This document shows positions 37,131 to 58,319 of a DNA stretch of 64,000 nucleotides, piece by piece; the first letter of the stretch is position 1; each line of letters opens with the position of its first letter. The notes under the pieces were generated by a model, which saw only the letters and a list, made by a program, of their open reading frames with translations, was not told the DNA's origin and ran no database searches. The translations under genes and the position numbers were made by a program. This DNA comes from Pegea sp. RAD2-039 (lineage: Eukaryota > Chordata > Thaliacea > Salpida > Salpidae). Location: NCBI GenBank assembly GCA_034620365.1, contig JAQGEQ010000299.1:1674001-1738000 (forward strand), read 5' to 3'.

Positions 37131-38927
37131 ATGGAACCAAAAAAGGAGAAACTTTGTGAGCTAAGACCAAATAGAAAGCTGATTGACTCCAATTTTGAAT
37201 CTTATAAGCTTTCATTGGATCAGATGTCATATATAAAGACTCAATTTTCTTTTGGACTGGCTCTTAATTCATCTCAACAAGATGTATTTTCATATGAAAA
37301 AACTAAATGTATTTTCACTCATAATTATCTGACAATTGATACTTGGTATCCAGACAATGTTTTCTTTGTTGATAAAAATATGAGAATTAGACGATTCCAT
37401 TTATTTGAGAATAGAATTGATCCAGCCCAGCTAGTATTTCCACTAGAAAAGATAGATTCAGTAGCTGAAGATAAATGTAAATTGCCACCAAGTTTAATGT
37501 TTCCATCAGAGCTATTGTCAGTTGCAAGTGATGGATTTGGTTCGTTGTATGTGTTCAATACAAAAGAACGTAAGTTCAGAGAGAATGATAAATGGAAAGT
37601 GATGTACAAGGAGAATTGTGGTAAACCGGTTGTAGTGTTAGATGCACGATTCTATATTGTGGAAAATATGGATTACATTGATGTACTTACAGTTGGATTT
37701 GAAGAAAGAAAACCGTCAGAGGCTGATAAAGAAAAAGTTGAGTTTACTGTGGTTATTTTGGAATGGTATAGCTTAAAGAAAGTTGATAAATCATTTAAGT
37801 TGGTTAACTGTCGTGTATTTGAAGGTAGATCATATCCAGATTATGTTGCTTTGGATAAAAATGGATTGAGTATATCATCAAATACACCTTTTAAGTTCAT
37901 ACAATCTGAAGATGAAAATATACAAATGGAGATTTGTCAGTCAGCAAATGAAAGCAAAAAAACCTTCAAGTATAAATGGAAACAAACAACTGAAGATTTG
38001 ACTATTATGATCGAACTACCAGCAAATACTTCCACCAAACATGTTGCTTGTAGTATCAGTCCAAAAAAATTAAATATTGGAATTAGATCAAGTTTAGATT
38101 TGGAACCAGTAGAAGTTATTTCTGGGCAACTTTATTTTGAATCTGACCCTGAAGCAAGTAGTTGGTTGATTGAAGATGGACAGTTGGTTGTTTGTATTCA
38201 AAAAAGAGTTGAGAATCAAACATGGCCACAATTAGTAGATGGTGATGATGAAGGTGAATACATTGTTGATGCTGAAGAAGTAGAACGTGTTCATAATCAA
38301 CTAAAACATCTAACATCTGAAAATATGAATGAAGAAATGCCTGGAGATGACAACCAGAACTTGTTTAATGGTGAACAACTTGAAGAATGTGACAGTTACT
38401 ACAATAAATCTGCCAGTTTGAAATACTTCAGTAGCAAGGAAAATGCTTTTACTCAATCAGTTGATATCAGTAGTCTTAAATGGCTTTTCAACTGTAAATT
38501 AGACCCAAATGAACCCTCAGCTATTGTTCTAAGACATGATGTTGATGCGATTGTTTGGCAACCATTTGAAAGTAGTTTGCAAGCTGCTAATAGTACCATG
38601 TGGAGACATATGACAACTCATAATGCTCTTGGTTATGTACAAGCCTCTAAAACTAATTTAAGATTTATTACAGCTTCACCAGACTCTACATATGTTGCCT
38701 TATGTGAATGTCAACGTCGGATATATATTTACCGTCAACCGTCACCTTTGATTAATGCTTCTTTACGTAACCGAACAGAAGGGCGGCAGGTTTTAAAAAT
38801 ATCTAAACAACAAGTGGCTGTATTGGATACGCATGATTATATTCATGGGTTTTGTGCTTCCAACCACCATCTGTTTGTATGTACAGAATCCGAATTGTAT
38901 GTTTATAATACTTCATGCAATGCTTGA
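37131..38927 (+). CDS. NUDCD1: NudC domain-containing protein 1 (NUDCD1/CML66), coding region in one exon
   Basis: HSP90 co-chaperone of the NudC family with a CS (p23-like) domain flanked by a beta-propeller-like scaffold; human NUDCD1 links HSP90 to splicing helicases. From the ATG at 37131 (MEPKKEKLCELRP) it has 598 residues; human has 583. Matches include FESYKLSLDQM near the N-terminus. The CS domain follows (YKWKQTTEDLTIMIELP through SSWLIEDGQL and TWPQLVDGD, about residues 285-375). Later stretches are LEECDSYYNKSASL, LRHDVDAIVWQP, HNALGYVQASKT and RTEGRQVLKISKQQVAVLDT. The frame extends 39 nt upstream of the ATG, but a splice acceptor directly before it supports this start. There is no intron in 1.8 kb of coding sequence. 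A polyadenylation signal AATAAA is at 39116. Confidence 0.94.
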   Translation: MEPKKEKLCELRPNRKLIDSNFESYKLSLDQMSYIKTQFSFGLALNSSQQDVFSYEKTKCIFTHNYLTIDTWYPDNVFFVDKNMRIRRFHLFENRIDPAQLVFPLEKIDSVAEDKCKLPPSLMFPSELLSVASDGFGSLYVFNTKERKFRENDKWKVMYKENCGKPVVVLDARFYIVENMDYIDVLTVGFEERKPSEADKEKVEFTVVILEWYSLKKVDKSFKLVNCRVFEGRSYPDYVALDKNGLSISSNTPFKFIQSEDENIQMEICQSANESKKTFKYKWKQTTEDLTIMIELPANTSTKHVACSISPKKLNIGIRSSLDLEPVEVISGQLYFESDPEASSWLIEDGQLVVCIQKRVENQTWPQLVDGDDEGEYIVDAEEVERVHNQLKHLTSENMNEEMPGDDNQNLFNGEQLEECDSYYNKSASLKYFSSKENAFTQSVDISSLKWLFNCKLDPNEPSAIVLRHDVDAIVWQPFESSLQAANSTMWRHMTTHNALGYVQASKTNLRFITASPDSTYVALCECQRRIYIYRQPSPLINASLRNRTEGRQVLKISKQQVAVLDTHDYIHGFCASNHHLFVCTESELYVYNTSCNA

Positions 38928-40651
38928 TCCATTCATCTGTGAATCGATCTGAAACTAAACTAAATACATCTTTTGAAAAGTTACTATTCTTAGTTAAAAA
39001 ATCATTCTATTTGAAATTTGTTTGTATTTTGTTCAACACTATTTTTAATGTTTATGATAAAAGCAAATTAATAACATATTTCAATTATTTTATTCTCTTG
39101 TCATCAATACACAGAAATAAAGTTTATTTTGTGATTGTTTATGATCATACCATCTAGGCTTTATTAAGTCTGCACTCACCTTATATCAGAAAAAACAATT
39201 TTTATTTTAGTCCAATCTTTTTGATAACTTTTTAAATCTATATGATGCTTAACAATCTAAATTTAAACTCAAATTAAATTTTATATTTAAAAAATTAAAT
39301 CAATGTTTAGATTGATTTTAATTTCCATCAAAAAAGATATAAATCTATTTTCAGAAATTTCAAATTCTAAAAACTTTCTAGGAAAAGGTTAACAAAATAT
39401 ACGTAACGTATAAAATTAAATTTCGGTAATGGAAATATTTTGTAATACTTATAAAATCTTCATTACAAAAGTTGAAGATAATGTTACTCACAGAGTACAT
39501 AAACAGATTCAGTTATACGCTTTTTTAGCAGCATTTAATTTTCAATATTATTTTATGAAACTTAAACTTTAGAAATCTTTATTGGTATTCGATTAAATCA
39601 AGATTTTCTAAACAGAGTGTGCGAATCGAAATAATTATGCACAGGTATGAGTCTGTATATACTTTTTTTTTAATAAGTTGATAAAAATCAAAGCTGTTTT
39701 AGTACAAGATACTTCTATATATATTTTTTAAGATATCATAAAATGTAAATTTTATTATATAGATATATTATAAATATATCATCTGGGTAATTAATTAGGG
39801 TTATTGTTTTTTATCAAAAACTAATTCTTAACGAAGCTTTAAATAAAAATTTTTCATAAATAAAGCAAAGTTGATAATACCAGCAAAACAAATTAATAGA
39901 ATATTATTTGTAAAACCGTTCTTGCATAAAGCCATTTTAAGTCCATTTTGTCTAGTATTCGACTTAAACCACTTTAGTTGTAAATGTTTATGATCTGAAG
40001 TTTGTGTACAATTTATTTTTGTAAATATTGTTGCTTTTTAAACATTTCTAATATTATTAGTATAAAGTTTTTGAAAACTTAACTCAGAATTCCAAAGGAA
40101 GAGAATTTTTATTAATTTATTATTTTTTGTTAGATTATATTAATTGTTTAGATTATATTTATTGTTTACATTTTGTATGTAGTAATTATCGTTTAGTAAT
40201 TAATGTTTTTACTATTAAATAATTTTTTTTGACTTTTTAAATAATTTTCTATACCGAATAGGGCAGCGTTTACAAAACCTTATATAGTTTGTATTTATTA
40301 TTACTTTTTCAATTTTGGGTTTTATGGTTAGATAGCAACATTAATAATTTAACATTCCATTTAAGCTTTTCATGTTTGTAAAATTCTTATTTACTTCAGC
40401 TCATCTTAATCTAAAAAATTAAAGATTATTAATATAAGATTAATCTTATTATTACTAGATTGATGTTATTATTATAGAAATTTCCTAATTAATTTTTTGT
40501 TATTAATAACCTTAGTTTTACTTATTTTAATTATCTTGTTAACTAGTTATTGAAAAAATAAGATGATTTATGGAAAACATAAGTTATAATCTAAGTAATC
40601 AACATTTTCAAGTAATAAAATAATTTTTAGGTTGACTATTTACATATATAA
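38928..40651. other. AT-rich spacer between NUDCD1 and the F-box gene
   Basis: The first ~200 bases are the NUDCD1 3' untranslated region. Nothing else recognised; a TTTTTAG acceptor at about 40630 precedes the next gene's ATG by roughly 20 bases. Confidence 0.5.
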
Positions 40652-42139
40652 ATGTTTAGAAAAAATGGAGATGATTTTGTGTCTAGTTTTGAAGATCTAG
40701 AAGCAAATGAACAGACTTTATTTCTAAAACAACTTCTCCAAAAATGTACCTTAAAACAGCTACAATTACTTCATAGTGAAACTAGGCAGCTTTTAGCTGT
40801 TGATTTTGTTACATTATTACCGAGAGAAATAGTTGATCGAATATTTTCATACTTAACAGCGAAAGAACTTTCACGAAGTGCTTGTTGTAGTTGTCAATGG
40901 AGAGAGAGAGCCAATTCTTCAGGTTTATGGAAAAGTTTGTGTAAAAGAAATGATTGGTTACATTTTGGCAATATCTCTAGTTCAAAAAACTCTAGTCATG
41001 AGCTATATACAACTAAACCTACTATAGTCAAATATCCAAACTTTAATTCACCTCAGTTTAAACCTTTTATTAGTACATGCAAAGATTTGAGTCCTATTAG
41101 TGACTGGAAAGATGTTTATATTCGAGCATATCATCTGCAGAAGAATTGGGCTGAAGGAAGATATGTGGTTCTTCCTCAATTAAGGTTTCATGGTGGAGTT
41201 ATAACTTGTGCTGATATGTGTGGATCTATTTTAGCGTCTGGTAGTCAAGATAGAACAGTGGCATTATGGGATGTTTCTTCTGGAAAGCATTTGTATGGAT
41301 TTGTTCATCATGATGAACCTATTACTTGCTTAAAAATTGTTGATAATATTTTATTAACTGGTGCTTTAGATGGAATTGTAAGAATTTATAATGTAAGTAC
41401 TGGAAAAGTTCTTGGAGAGTTAAGTCAATCTCATGCAGAGGATCTCTTCTCTCCTGTAAAATGTCTTTGCTCAAATGGAAGTCTCGCTTTTGTTGGTTAT
41501 GAAGATAAAACAGTTGCTGGTTACAATCTATCAAGCACAAGATGTCTATTCAGGGTGGTTGTTCACACTGATGACTTAGTAGACATCATATGTGACAAAA
41601 AACATTTCATCACAACCTTCTGGGATGGAGGAATCAAAATATGGAGTTCAGATGAGGGAAACTGTCTTCATAATCTCATCGGACATAATGAAGTTGTTCA
41701 TTGTTGTCAGATTAATAATGGATATGTACTAAGTGGTGGGGGTGATAGAGTTATTAATATTTGGCCACTAGCTACTGGGGAATGTATACAAACACTATAT
41801 GGTCATGTGGATGATATTTATTGTCTTGATTCAAATGAAAAGTACATCGTATCTGGCTCTGCAGATAGCACTGTAAGAATATGGAATTGGCAAGGTATTT
41901 GTCTACATGTTATGAATAATAGTATTGGAATTGTAAGATGTGTGAAGATTAGACGGGATGTTGTAATTTCTAGTGCTGATCATAAAAGAGTTGTTGTCTG
42001 GGATATTCTAACTGGAGAACCATTAAATATTGTTCGTCGAAATCCGAGTCTTGTGAAACAGATGTTTGTTAATGACACAAGACTTGTAATTATTTCACCT
42101 AACTCACCTGGAAATGTTACTTTACTTAGTTATTGGTAA
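40652..42139 (+). CDS. F-box and WD40 repeat protein, single coding exon
   Basis: Likely substrate receptor of an SCF (SKP1-CUL1-F-box) ubiquitin ligase. The 495-residue protein starts with a helical segment like that preceding the F-box in Cdc4/FBXW7 (TLFLKQLLQKCTLKQLQLLH). The F-box is at about residues 53-95 (LLPREIVDRIFSYLTAKELS, then CQWRERANSSGLWKSLCKR). After a spacer there are seven WD40 blades from about residue 178, with blade ends such as GSQDRTVALWDVSSGK, GALDGIVRIYNVSTGK, GGGDRVINIWPLATGE and GSADSTVRIWNWQG. The overall plan resembles FBXW7/Cdc4 or FBXW1, but the phosphodegron-binding arginines of FBXW7 are not evident at equivalent places, so I do not assign an orthologue. No intron in the coding region. 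Confidence 0.9.
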   Translation: MFRKNGDDFVSSFEDLEANEQTLFLKQLLQKCTLKQLQLLHSETRQLLAVDFVTLLPREIVDRIFSYLTAKELSRSACCSCQWRERANSSGLWKSLCKRNDWLHFGNISSSKNSSHELYTTKPTIVKYPNFNSPQFKPFISTCKDLSPISDWKDVYIRAYHLQKNWAEGRYVVLPQLRFHGGVITCADMCGSILASGSQDRTVALWDVSSGKHLYGFVHHDEPITCLKIVDNILLTGALDGIVRIYNVSTGKVLGELSQSHAEDLFSPVKCLCSNGSLAFVGYEDKTVAGYNLSSTRCLFRVVVHTDDLVDIICDKKHFITTFWDGGIKIWSSDEGNCLHNLIGHNEVVHCCQINNGYVLSGGGDRVINIWPLATGECIQTLYGHVDDIYCLDSNEKYIVSGSADSTVRIWNWQGICLHVMNNSIGIVRCVKIRRDVVISSADHKRVVVWDILTGEPLNIVRRNPSLVKQMFVNDTRLVIISPNSPGNVTLLSYW

Positions 42140-43407
42140 AAATCTTTGATAGAAATGTTAGAATTTTTTTACTTTGTTTCCCTCAAATAATTAGTTTTGA
42201 TTATGAGAATTTTCAGATAACTTCTTGGTTGCTTCTTCAATGTTAAAGTTGAAGTATTGATTTATTTTTATTGTTTTTACTCATTTTGAATAATGGTAAA
42301 ACAGAAGTTATAATAATAATGCAAAGTACTTAACTGAGTTTTTTTAGGTTTTTTAAAATTCATAAATCAAAAAATTTAGCTGTTGATTGAATTTTATGCA
42401 AAATAAGAAATTCATGCTTTTACTACTACAACTTTTAAATATTTAAAGGCATTATATAATCTATTATTGTTATAAAATTATAATAATGTTATATAAAACC
42501 TTGTAGAAAAAATATAATATATTTAGTTTCATAATAGATTTATTTTTCATTAGAATTTATGCACTAAGCTTAAGTATGTAACATGAGGCTTTACATTTGT
42601 GAATATATAAGATGTATGTTCAAAATATATTTCATTATAAAACTATTGTCAAGTTATAAGGTTGATTTTTTGTCTAAATTATTTCTAACACCATCATGCC
42701 ATATAAATTTCTCAGTCTATTGACAGTTGCAACAAATTTTTATTTAATATTAGATTCCATTTTATATAGTTAATTTAATTATGATTCAAATTGTTCTAAT
42801 TAAATTTCTTAAAATATATAAATAATTTTAGAATTAAGACTTTAATTGTCTTTATTTAGTGTTTAAATATTGTTTAACCTTTGCATGTGGTACATTATTG
42901 TAAACTTGTTTAGTATTTCTAAAGTGTATATTTTGATTGAATTGTCTAATACCTGGAAAACACTTTATTGGTTGGCATAATTTTCTTTTTTTAAAACTCT
43001 GTTTTAATTTTCATAACATATTGCTGATAAATTTGTTATGATGAGCAAACCTGTTCTTTGATATCTACTTTTATTGATTCACAACTTTTTAGATAATTTC
43101 ACCATTTCTTATTAATTTTGAATTAGTATTTGTATTTTGAATTTTTCTATTTTCACACTGTTTTATGCTTTGTAGCTAAATAATAATTATTATTATTCAT
43201 GATTTAATGCTGTGCTTAATTGATGAAGATTATCTATTCAATATATGCAAAGGTTAGCAAACTTGTTTTTTTTTATTTCATCTTTTTTTTATTTTAGTTA
43301 TTAAATAGTTTTGTTTTTATCAAAATGTAATATAACAACGCATTAATTATTTGTGATATTGAATAAACTTTCTGTTTTTTAGCTTGTTTATAATTTAAAG
43401 ATTTAAA
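42140..43407. other. AT-rich spacer before PI4KA
   Basis: No coding exon recognised. By position it holds the 3' untranslated region of the F-box gene and the promoter of PI4KA; a TTTTTTAG acceptor at about 43382 may mark a 5' untranslated intron. Confidence 0.5.
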
Positions 43408-52034
<8,627 letters not shown>

Positions 52035-52569
52035 CTCGTCTTTATTTTCCATTTCTTTCTAAACAATCTTTTGTGAGTAATTCGCAAGGATGTAGTTGAT
52101 ACTGTGGTGAATTTGAAGATCATAGTGTGAAATGAGAATTTTTATATGCTTATCTTGAACTGCAATCAGCGATTATTTGTATCTCAACAGTTTATATGTT
52201 ATGTCAATTACAATTATAAGAAAATAGAAATGAATCTTTTTGTAACATAGAAGATGAAGTAGGAATTTATGTGATGATAGCTGTTCAAGTATTTATTATT
52301 AATTTGAAAGTAACTTATCTCTTCACAACATATATTTTTAGTTACAAGATGTTAGATCAATATTAAGTTCAACAAAAATCAAAAAATCTTTTATTTCTTT
52401 ATATTTTATATCTTGAAATGAATATAGCTCAATTATATTATCACATAGCTAACTATACACTTCCAATTAAAGTTCCTCAATGAGATTAATGAGCAACAAA
52501 ATATTTAATCTTTAAATCTATAAAGTTTATTTAATATTATATTTGTTTGAATCTTATATGAAAGCCCGG
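52035..52569. other. PI4KA 3' flank
   Basis: AT-rich, presumably including the PI4KA 3' untranslated region. No feature recognised. Confidence 0.5.
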
Positions 52570-53510
52570 TTTGACTCTATCTGTTGATTTAAAAACAACT
52601 TTTAGGAAGATTGTCTCTGTAAATTATTTTCAACAACTAGTATCTCTACAAATTTGTTTATTTTTGACATTTAATGTTTATACAGCAGCTTGTGAATTGC
52701 TGTTCGGAAGTTTCTTCATCTACAACCACAAATTGCTCATCGTGGTTATCGTAAGGTATAGATGTAAGTTCTCTTCTGAAGATTTAGCCATTGAGGCACA
52801 AGTTGAAGTTATCAAGATTCATGGATATCACTAGAGGTATTTGTAAGCCAACTATGATGAAGAAATCATCCTAACGGATATCTTTTAAGTGATCTAGTTG
52901 GTGTTCACAAAAATATGCCGACTCTGCGCTGTAGTAATAAAGATATGGCGGCAACTTAACTGCTTCAATGTACTGAAGAACAACTTGGAGACTTAATACG
53001 AATGATGGACGCAGATTTGATGTTAAAAATCTATTTTCTGGTTACATAGAGTCAATTACAGTAATCAAAATGTCATTAGTTGTCTCCAGAACTAAGCTCA
53101 TAAAAAGGACCAAAGGTAGCAAGAAAATGCCTTAACCAAAGTCAGAAGTCCTTTAAATGTAAGTATAAATACGTTAGCAGAGTCAACTAAACTGAGGAAG
53201 CCATCGAACACGTCAAGCTGTCAATACCACTCAGATGCAACGGGATGTACTAAGCATCCAAGGTATACAGTCAAAATACCACTGGTTAAAAGCAGAGAGG
53301 TAGGCCAAGATGCTCCTAATCAAACTTCAGTTTCCGTTGTGATAGTTCTCGAAAACAGCAATTAGAATGCCAACATGATAGGTAGAAACAAAAGGTTAAT
53401 GTTTGCCCCCAATGTGGTAGAATATTTTAGCTGTTTAAGAAATGCTGGAACCAGAAACTATTTAGGCCAAGTTGTTTTTGTAAGAACTTTAAGAACAAAA
53501 GAATAGGTGA
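52570..53510 (+). mobile_element. Decayed LINE tail with C-terminal zinc finger
   Basis: Scattered in-frame fragments match the end of the same LINE type as at 6860 and 58320. EQLGDLIRMMDADLMLKIYF corresponds to the consensus LGHxIRMxDxRLPKxxFYGEL. DVLSIQGIQSKYHWLKAER corresponds to the SLKxxxIxxxxWExxAxDR segment. CPQCGRIF followed by a broken helix (about 53407-53460) is the terminal C2H2-like finger. Multiple stops and frameshifts make it a pseudogene. The upstream part (52571-52834) is open but unrecognised. Confidence 0.65.
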
Positions 53511-53999
53511 AGAATGTTGATGAGGACGACAGTCTGGAACAGTGCACCACTATATCAATAAAAGTTCCTAAATTAAATCGAGCAAATCACTTGATCCTCC
53601 ACATGGCTAAAGAGCAAGTAACTTTCGAGTTAAGTCTACGCGGCAGGGACAAATTTGTTAACATAAAGGAAGTGATTGAGGTGATGATCACATTACAACG
53701 GATAATCCTAGAAGCGGTAGATCTGAAGTTACTGATCAAGTCCCAATGATTCTGAAGATAGATTAAGAAGCCAGGTTGATTTTTTAAAAACATTATTACT
53801 TCAAATAAATATAGAATGAAAAATTTAAAGTAAAAGATTTATGTTAAGTTACAAAAAGCTACAAGAAATATCTTAACGATTTAAATGATATTTACATATG
53901 GAGTAAAATAATTTTCTGCTATACAGTTATCTTCAACTAAATGATTGGATCGGGAATAACAAGGAACGACCATTGATATAATTACAATAAAAATACAAT

Positions 54000-55370
54000 C
54001 GACGACTCGAAAACAAAAAAGAATCATTTACTCCCATCCGTAATTGGAGGTACTTCCAGTCCGCTTTTTCCCTGCTCTTTGTATGACGTCACAGCTCAAT
54101 TAAGAACCTGGACCATCAAAGCTTGTGGTTAGTTGGGTAATGAACCCTTAATCATCTAAGTCTACATTCTCTTTCTATTCCATCATCATATCGTCTTCGA
54201 AACCATGATTCACTTCACTTGGTGGAGTAGATCAAAACTATCTTCTTTGTAGCTTTATATAGAAGGAACACCAAAATCCTGTTCGTCACAACTTCGCTAT
54301 TCCTCGATGCAACGGGTGACGAACCTGTACCTACATAAGACTTCAGCAGCTCACTTTTCACATCAACCATCATTCTTAGCTCTGCATGTTTCAAAAACTG
54401 AATAGCACTTAACGTCTCTGGCATCACCTTCTCCTAATCTTCAGTTTGTAGTTCTTTTGACTTCAACGTGACACTTTGTTGTCATTCAGACTACACTGCT
54501 ACTATCATCTACTTATCTGGTTTTAACTTCTTTACGATCTGCTGATCATACACTTTTATACAAATTTTCAAAAAGATTATGATGGTAAAGCTATCGACCG
54601 CTTTCATAAAATCTATAGATACATACCACAAGGTCTAGCTCGCAGGGTATAACATCTCCTTCCTACTTCATGAGACCTTCTTATTGGAAGTGGGATCTTA
54701 CCGAAGCAGTTACATAGTGCCTTATTACCGCTTGAAATTTTGTATGATCTAATTGATACTGGTTCGTATGGTAAAGGCTCGTTTGGGTTTCAGACTTTTG
54801 AAAAAGTGAGGATGTTAATTTCTCTAAATACATTTTTAGTGTATGCATCTTGTAAGCGAGGAATATATTGAATCATTCTCACAACTATCTTTTTAATGTC
54901 CTCTACATCGATTATATGATTGTAGCAGCTCCATTCTTCATCGGATTAGTCTGGTCCTAAATTCATAATTGAATTATTGGCTATGACAGGGAAAGATACA
55001 TTGGCTTTGATTATAGAGGAGAGTAGTAGAGTGAATAACTTACGCTTATCGAGCATCTGTCTAACAGTGGTTGTAAGAGCTTCTGCGACCTTTCCACTTT
55101 GTTGCCGAATATTTTACTTGAAAATTCCTCCCTTCATTCTTGTCAGTAGAACAGACTTAGCTTTGTCGACTAGCTTCACCCCGCTCAAGGTCGTTTCTGC
55201 CGCAAGGTCGCTTTTCACGACTTTCACGAAAACCACTGCTGTTACCGTGGACACGCCCCATTTCCAGTTTCAACTCGTTGTTGCTTCCAACTTCATCCTC
55301 TTCGTATTAAACCGCATAAACCTCTTATTGATCAACGATCATATCAAAACTTGGTGTTTGTTGAAGTAAG
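54000..55370 (-). mobile_element. Decayed LINE reverse transcriptase, opposite orientation
   Basis: On the minus strand a broken frame reads through 54960-54660 and then, after a frameshift, gives WYVSIDFMKAVDSF near 54600-54640. This matches the conserved RT motif (F/V)IDFxKAFDS of non-LTR retrotransposons. The more distal part (55000-55370, minus) is open in pieces (for example KLVDKAKSVLLTRMKGGIFK) but not identified. Its orientation is opposite to the adjacent element at 52570-53510, so these are two separate insertions. Confidence 0.5.
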
Positions 55371-58019
55371 TGTCCAAGAATAATCTTTTGTTATTACGAT
55401 TAAAACTCATCACTTTGAGAATAAAGAAACTTTAAATTTTCAATATGAAGTTCATTAGTTAAAAATTTTACAACTGTTGATTGTTAGTTTAAAAAGTCAA
55501 TCACAAATTTCAGCTATATAGCTGTTTGAAATTAGGTAACCATGTTGATAATGTCTTCAAAAATCTTATTCTTGAAGTTCTTGATCTTCTTCTAATCATT
55601 GAAAAACTCTTGATGCTCTTTTTGTTTTAACTTATCAAATTCCTTCCATCATAGCAGAGTCAGTTTACATGGTCGCTTTAGTTCATGATGTCAAAGTTCT
55701 TTCGCTTCTATTTTTTATCCTTTTTAAGTAAAAACATTTAAAACACGAAATGAAGTTTATCCTGTTTAAAGCTCAAAAATTAAATCACTTTTTTGCAAAC
55801 CAACGTAACTGATCTCAACACGTAGATACCCACATACCTAATTTCAAAATGCCTACAAAAGTGACAGTCAGAAAAGTTATTTGAAAGCTGAATTATTGGA
55901 CCATAAAACATTTAGAAAAAAATGTAGCTTCAAACAGAACCAATCATTTGATAAAAACTTGATTATATTAAACACAAATTAATTATTTGAAGCAGCTTCC
56001 TTAGTTACGTTCAATTTTTCATAAAACAAAGTATTTTATGGTTAAGGAACAATATTTTCTTATCAGCTAAGTATTTTTGTATTACTGAAAGATACTTTAG
56101 TAGTTACAAGATATTTTTCAATATTTTTTTTCTAACTGTTTCCTCTAGGATTAAATAATAAAGTAAATAAATAATGAGCTCAAATATTCTTTAGATGTGC
56201 TTAAATAGTTGATTATAAGAAGTTTGGAAATTCATTTAATGATTCATAATCTTTACAAGTTGCTGTCAAAACGTTGTTTTCAGCTTTTCCTTGTTTGTGT
56301 AATCAACTCTTTTATTAGTTAACTTTTTTTACTCAAAGTATATGTTCTTAATTGAAAGTAATGAGTTGTAATGAAAAGATTTAAAACTAAATTAAATACT
56401 ATTAAATGTATTTATGTAACATATAAACAAGAATATTGAATCTTTTTGTCGGTTAAACTACTTTGGTATCATTTCTTTTTAATATTTTTAAATCAGGAGG
56501 TTAAAATTAAAAAGAATGTAAAAATATCAAACTTTTATTTTTGAAAATAAATTGTTTCATCATTATATTCATACAATTAACCATTTGACAATTTATAATC
56601 CGTCAATAATATATGTTAAAAAGATCTAATCTATAAAAATAATATAGATTTTTTGATATAATTATTTTTAAGTGATAAAGTTTTTAGATTTATGAGTTAA
56701 TGATATTTCTCTACAAAAGTACACACAAACTCTGAAGGCTGTCAGTATTGATCAAGTAGTAGGAGCTGTTCAAAATCATTTTACTGTATCCGGATCACTT
56801 TACTGTATAAGGTAGCTCTGTAGTACAGCTTTATTGTGTTATAATTTGAAAGCTATTATTGAAATAGAGATAGAAAATTTATAAATCTGCCGTGATAGAT
56901 ATAATCTAACAGTAAATTAAAAACTAATTGATGTTATTTAATTTTTTTCAAATCATTATATAGGGATTTAAGGTTGAAAGTATCTTGTTAGAAAATTGAA
57001 ATCAAAACTGATCCACAGCAAGTTTAATAAATATTTTTGAAGAAAATTGAAAAACTCAAGCAAGCACTAAATCAGTCTTTTCAAATTAAAAATTTTCTAT
57101 AGTATGAGAATCAAAATTTGTCAAATTTTTATAATAATTGAATAATTTTATCCTAATATTAAAGTAATTACTAATCTGAAAAAGCCGTTTCAAATTTAAA
57201 TCATTTTATCTTAAAAGAACATTGACATCATGATCAATTGAAAAATATAACTTTAAATATTAAAATTAAAAAGAAATCAGTCTCATTTATTCTATATTAT
57301 TTGTTAATCAGTTTTATTATGCTTATTTTATCAACTGAATTTTCATGAATAGTTTTCTGGTAATCTCTGACAATCAAGCAAATGCTATAATCTAAGATGG
57401 TTAGCTTTTGTACTTAAATAAAAGTTTAGTGATTCAACTGATTTTTGCTAAAGTCTCACTCGTTATTCTGATTTTCAAACGAAATTATTTTTTGTTCTAA
57501 ATTTTCTTTTTTATATGAATATAGAAAAATCATTTCTTATAAATTTCTATAAATTAAAATTTTTTTTTTATTTTTTTATCACTACAATATAACAGTCGTT
57601 TTAACATCGATTAAATATTAATATTTCTTAAAATCTAATTTTTACCTTTATGGCAATTTCTTCAAAAACATTATGTAGTACTAAAGTTTATTTTCACTGA
57701 TAAAACTTATAAAAGAAAGTTTATTTCAAACTACATCAAATTGTGTTATGCATCTGCATAACTTTAATCGCATAATTTAGATTTTAATGATTTATAATTG
57801 CCATCAAACCTAATAGAACATAACTTTCATAAAATAAATTAATTTAAATCCAGTTCGATGGTATTTAACATAATGGTTTAATTTTAAATTGATTTTCATC
57901 TACTTACATAACTAAAAAAACAATTTCAAATTTTAGTTAAACTAATTGTAATATTTAAAACTTTCTTTTTGTTGTTTTCATTTTTCATAAGCTTATGTTT
58001 AGTCAAGTAAACGTAAGGA
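55371..58019. other. AT-rich gene desert
   Basis: No coding exon, RNA gene or repeat recognised on either strand. Confidence 0.55.
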
Positions 58020-58319
58020 TCCTCACCTCATAGTAAAGATCTCCCCATTAACTGTACCTTTGTTACTTGCCCAACCAGCAACTGTCCACCCAACAAAACT
58101 TTTGCGACAAATGTAGCCTCGTACAACGGAAATTTTGTGGAATACAGACAGACAAATTCTTTTTCGTACCCAAAACACTGAATGTTTTTAAAGCTTGATA
58201 AACTTCCATCAATTAAAAAAATAACCAATCAACCATCTCAAAGGTGGTATTGGTGGAATACTCACAAAGTTATAGAAATGCGGCAACAAAAAATGTACAA
58301 AACCTTGCATAGGCTGCTA

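Noticed and set aside
53507-53749. 80-residue plus-strand open frame after the LINE tail
   Set aside because: No recognisable family, no splice partners, and it lies between two decayed LINEs; probably chance or transposon-derived.
54977-55369. 130-residue plus-strand open frame rich in Ser/Thr/Phe
   Set aside because: The opposite strand continues decayed LINE-like sequence, so the plus frame is probably a shadow.
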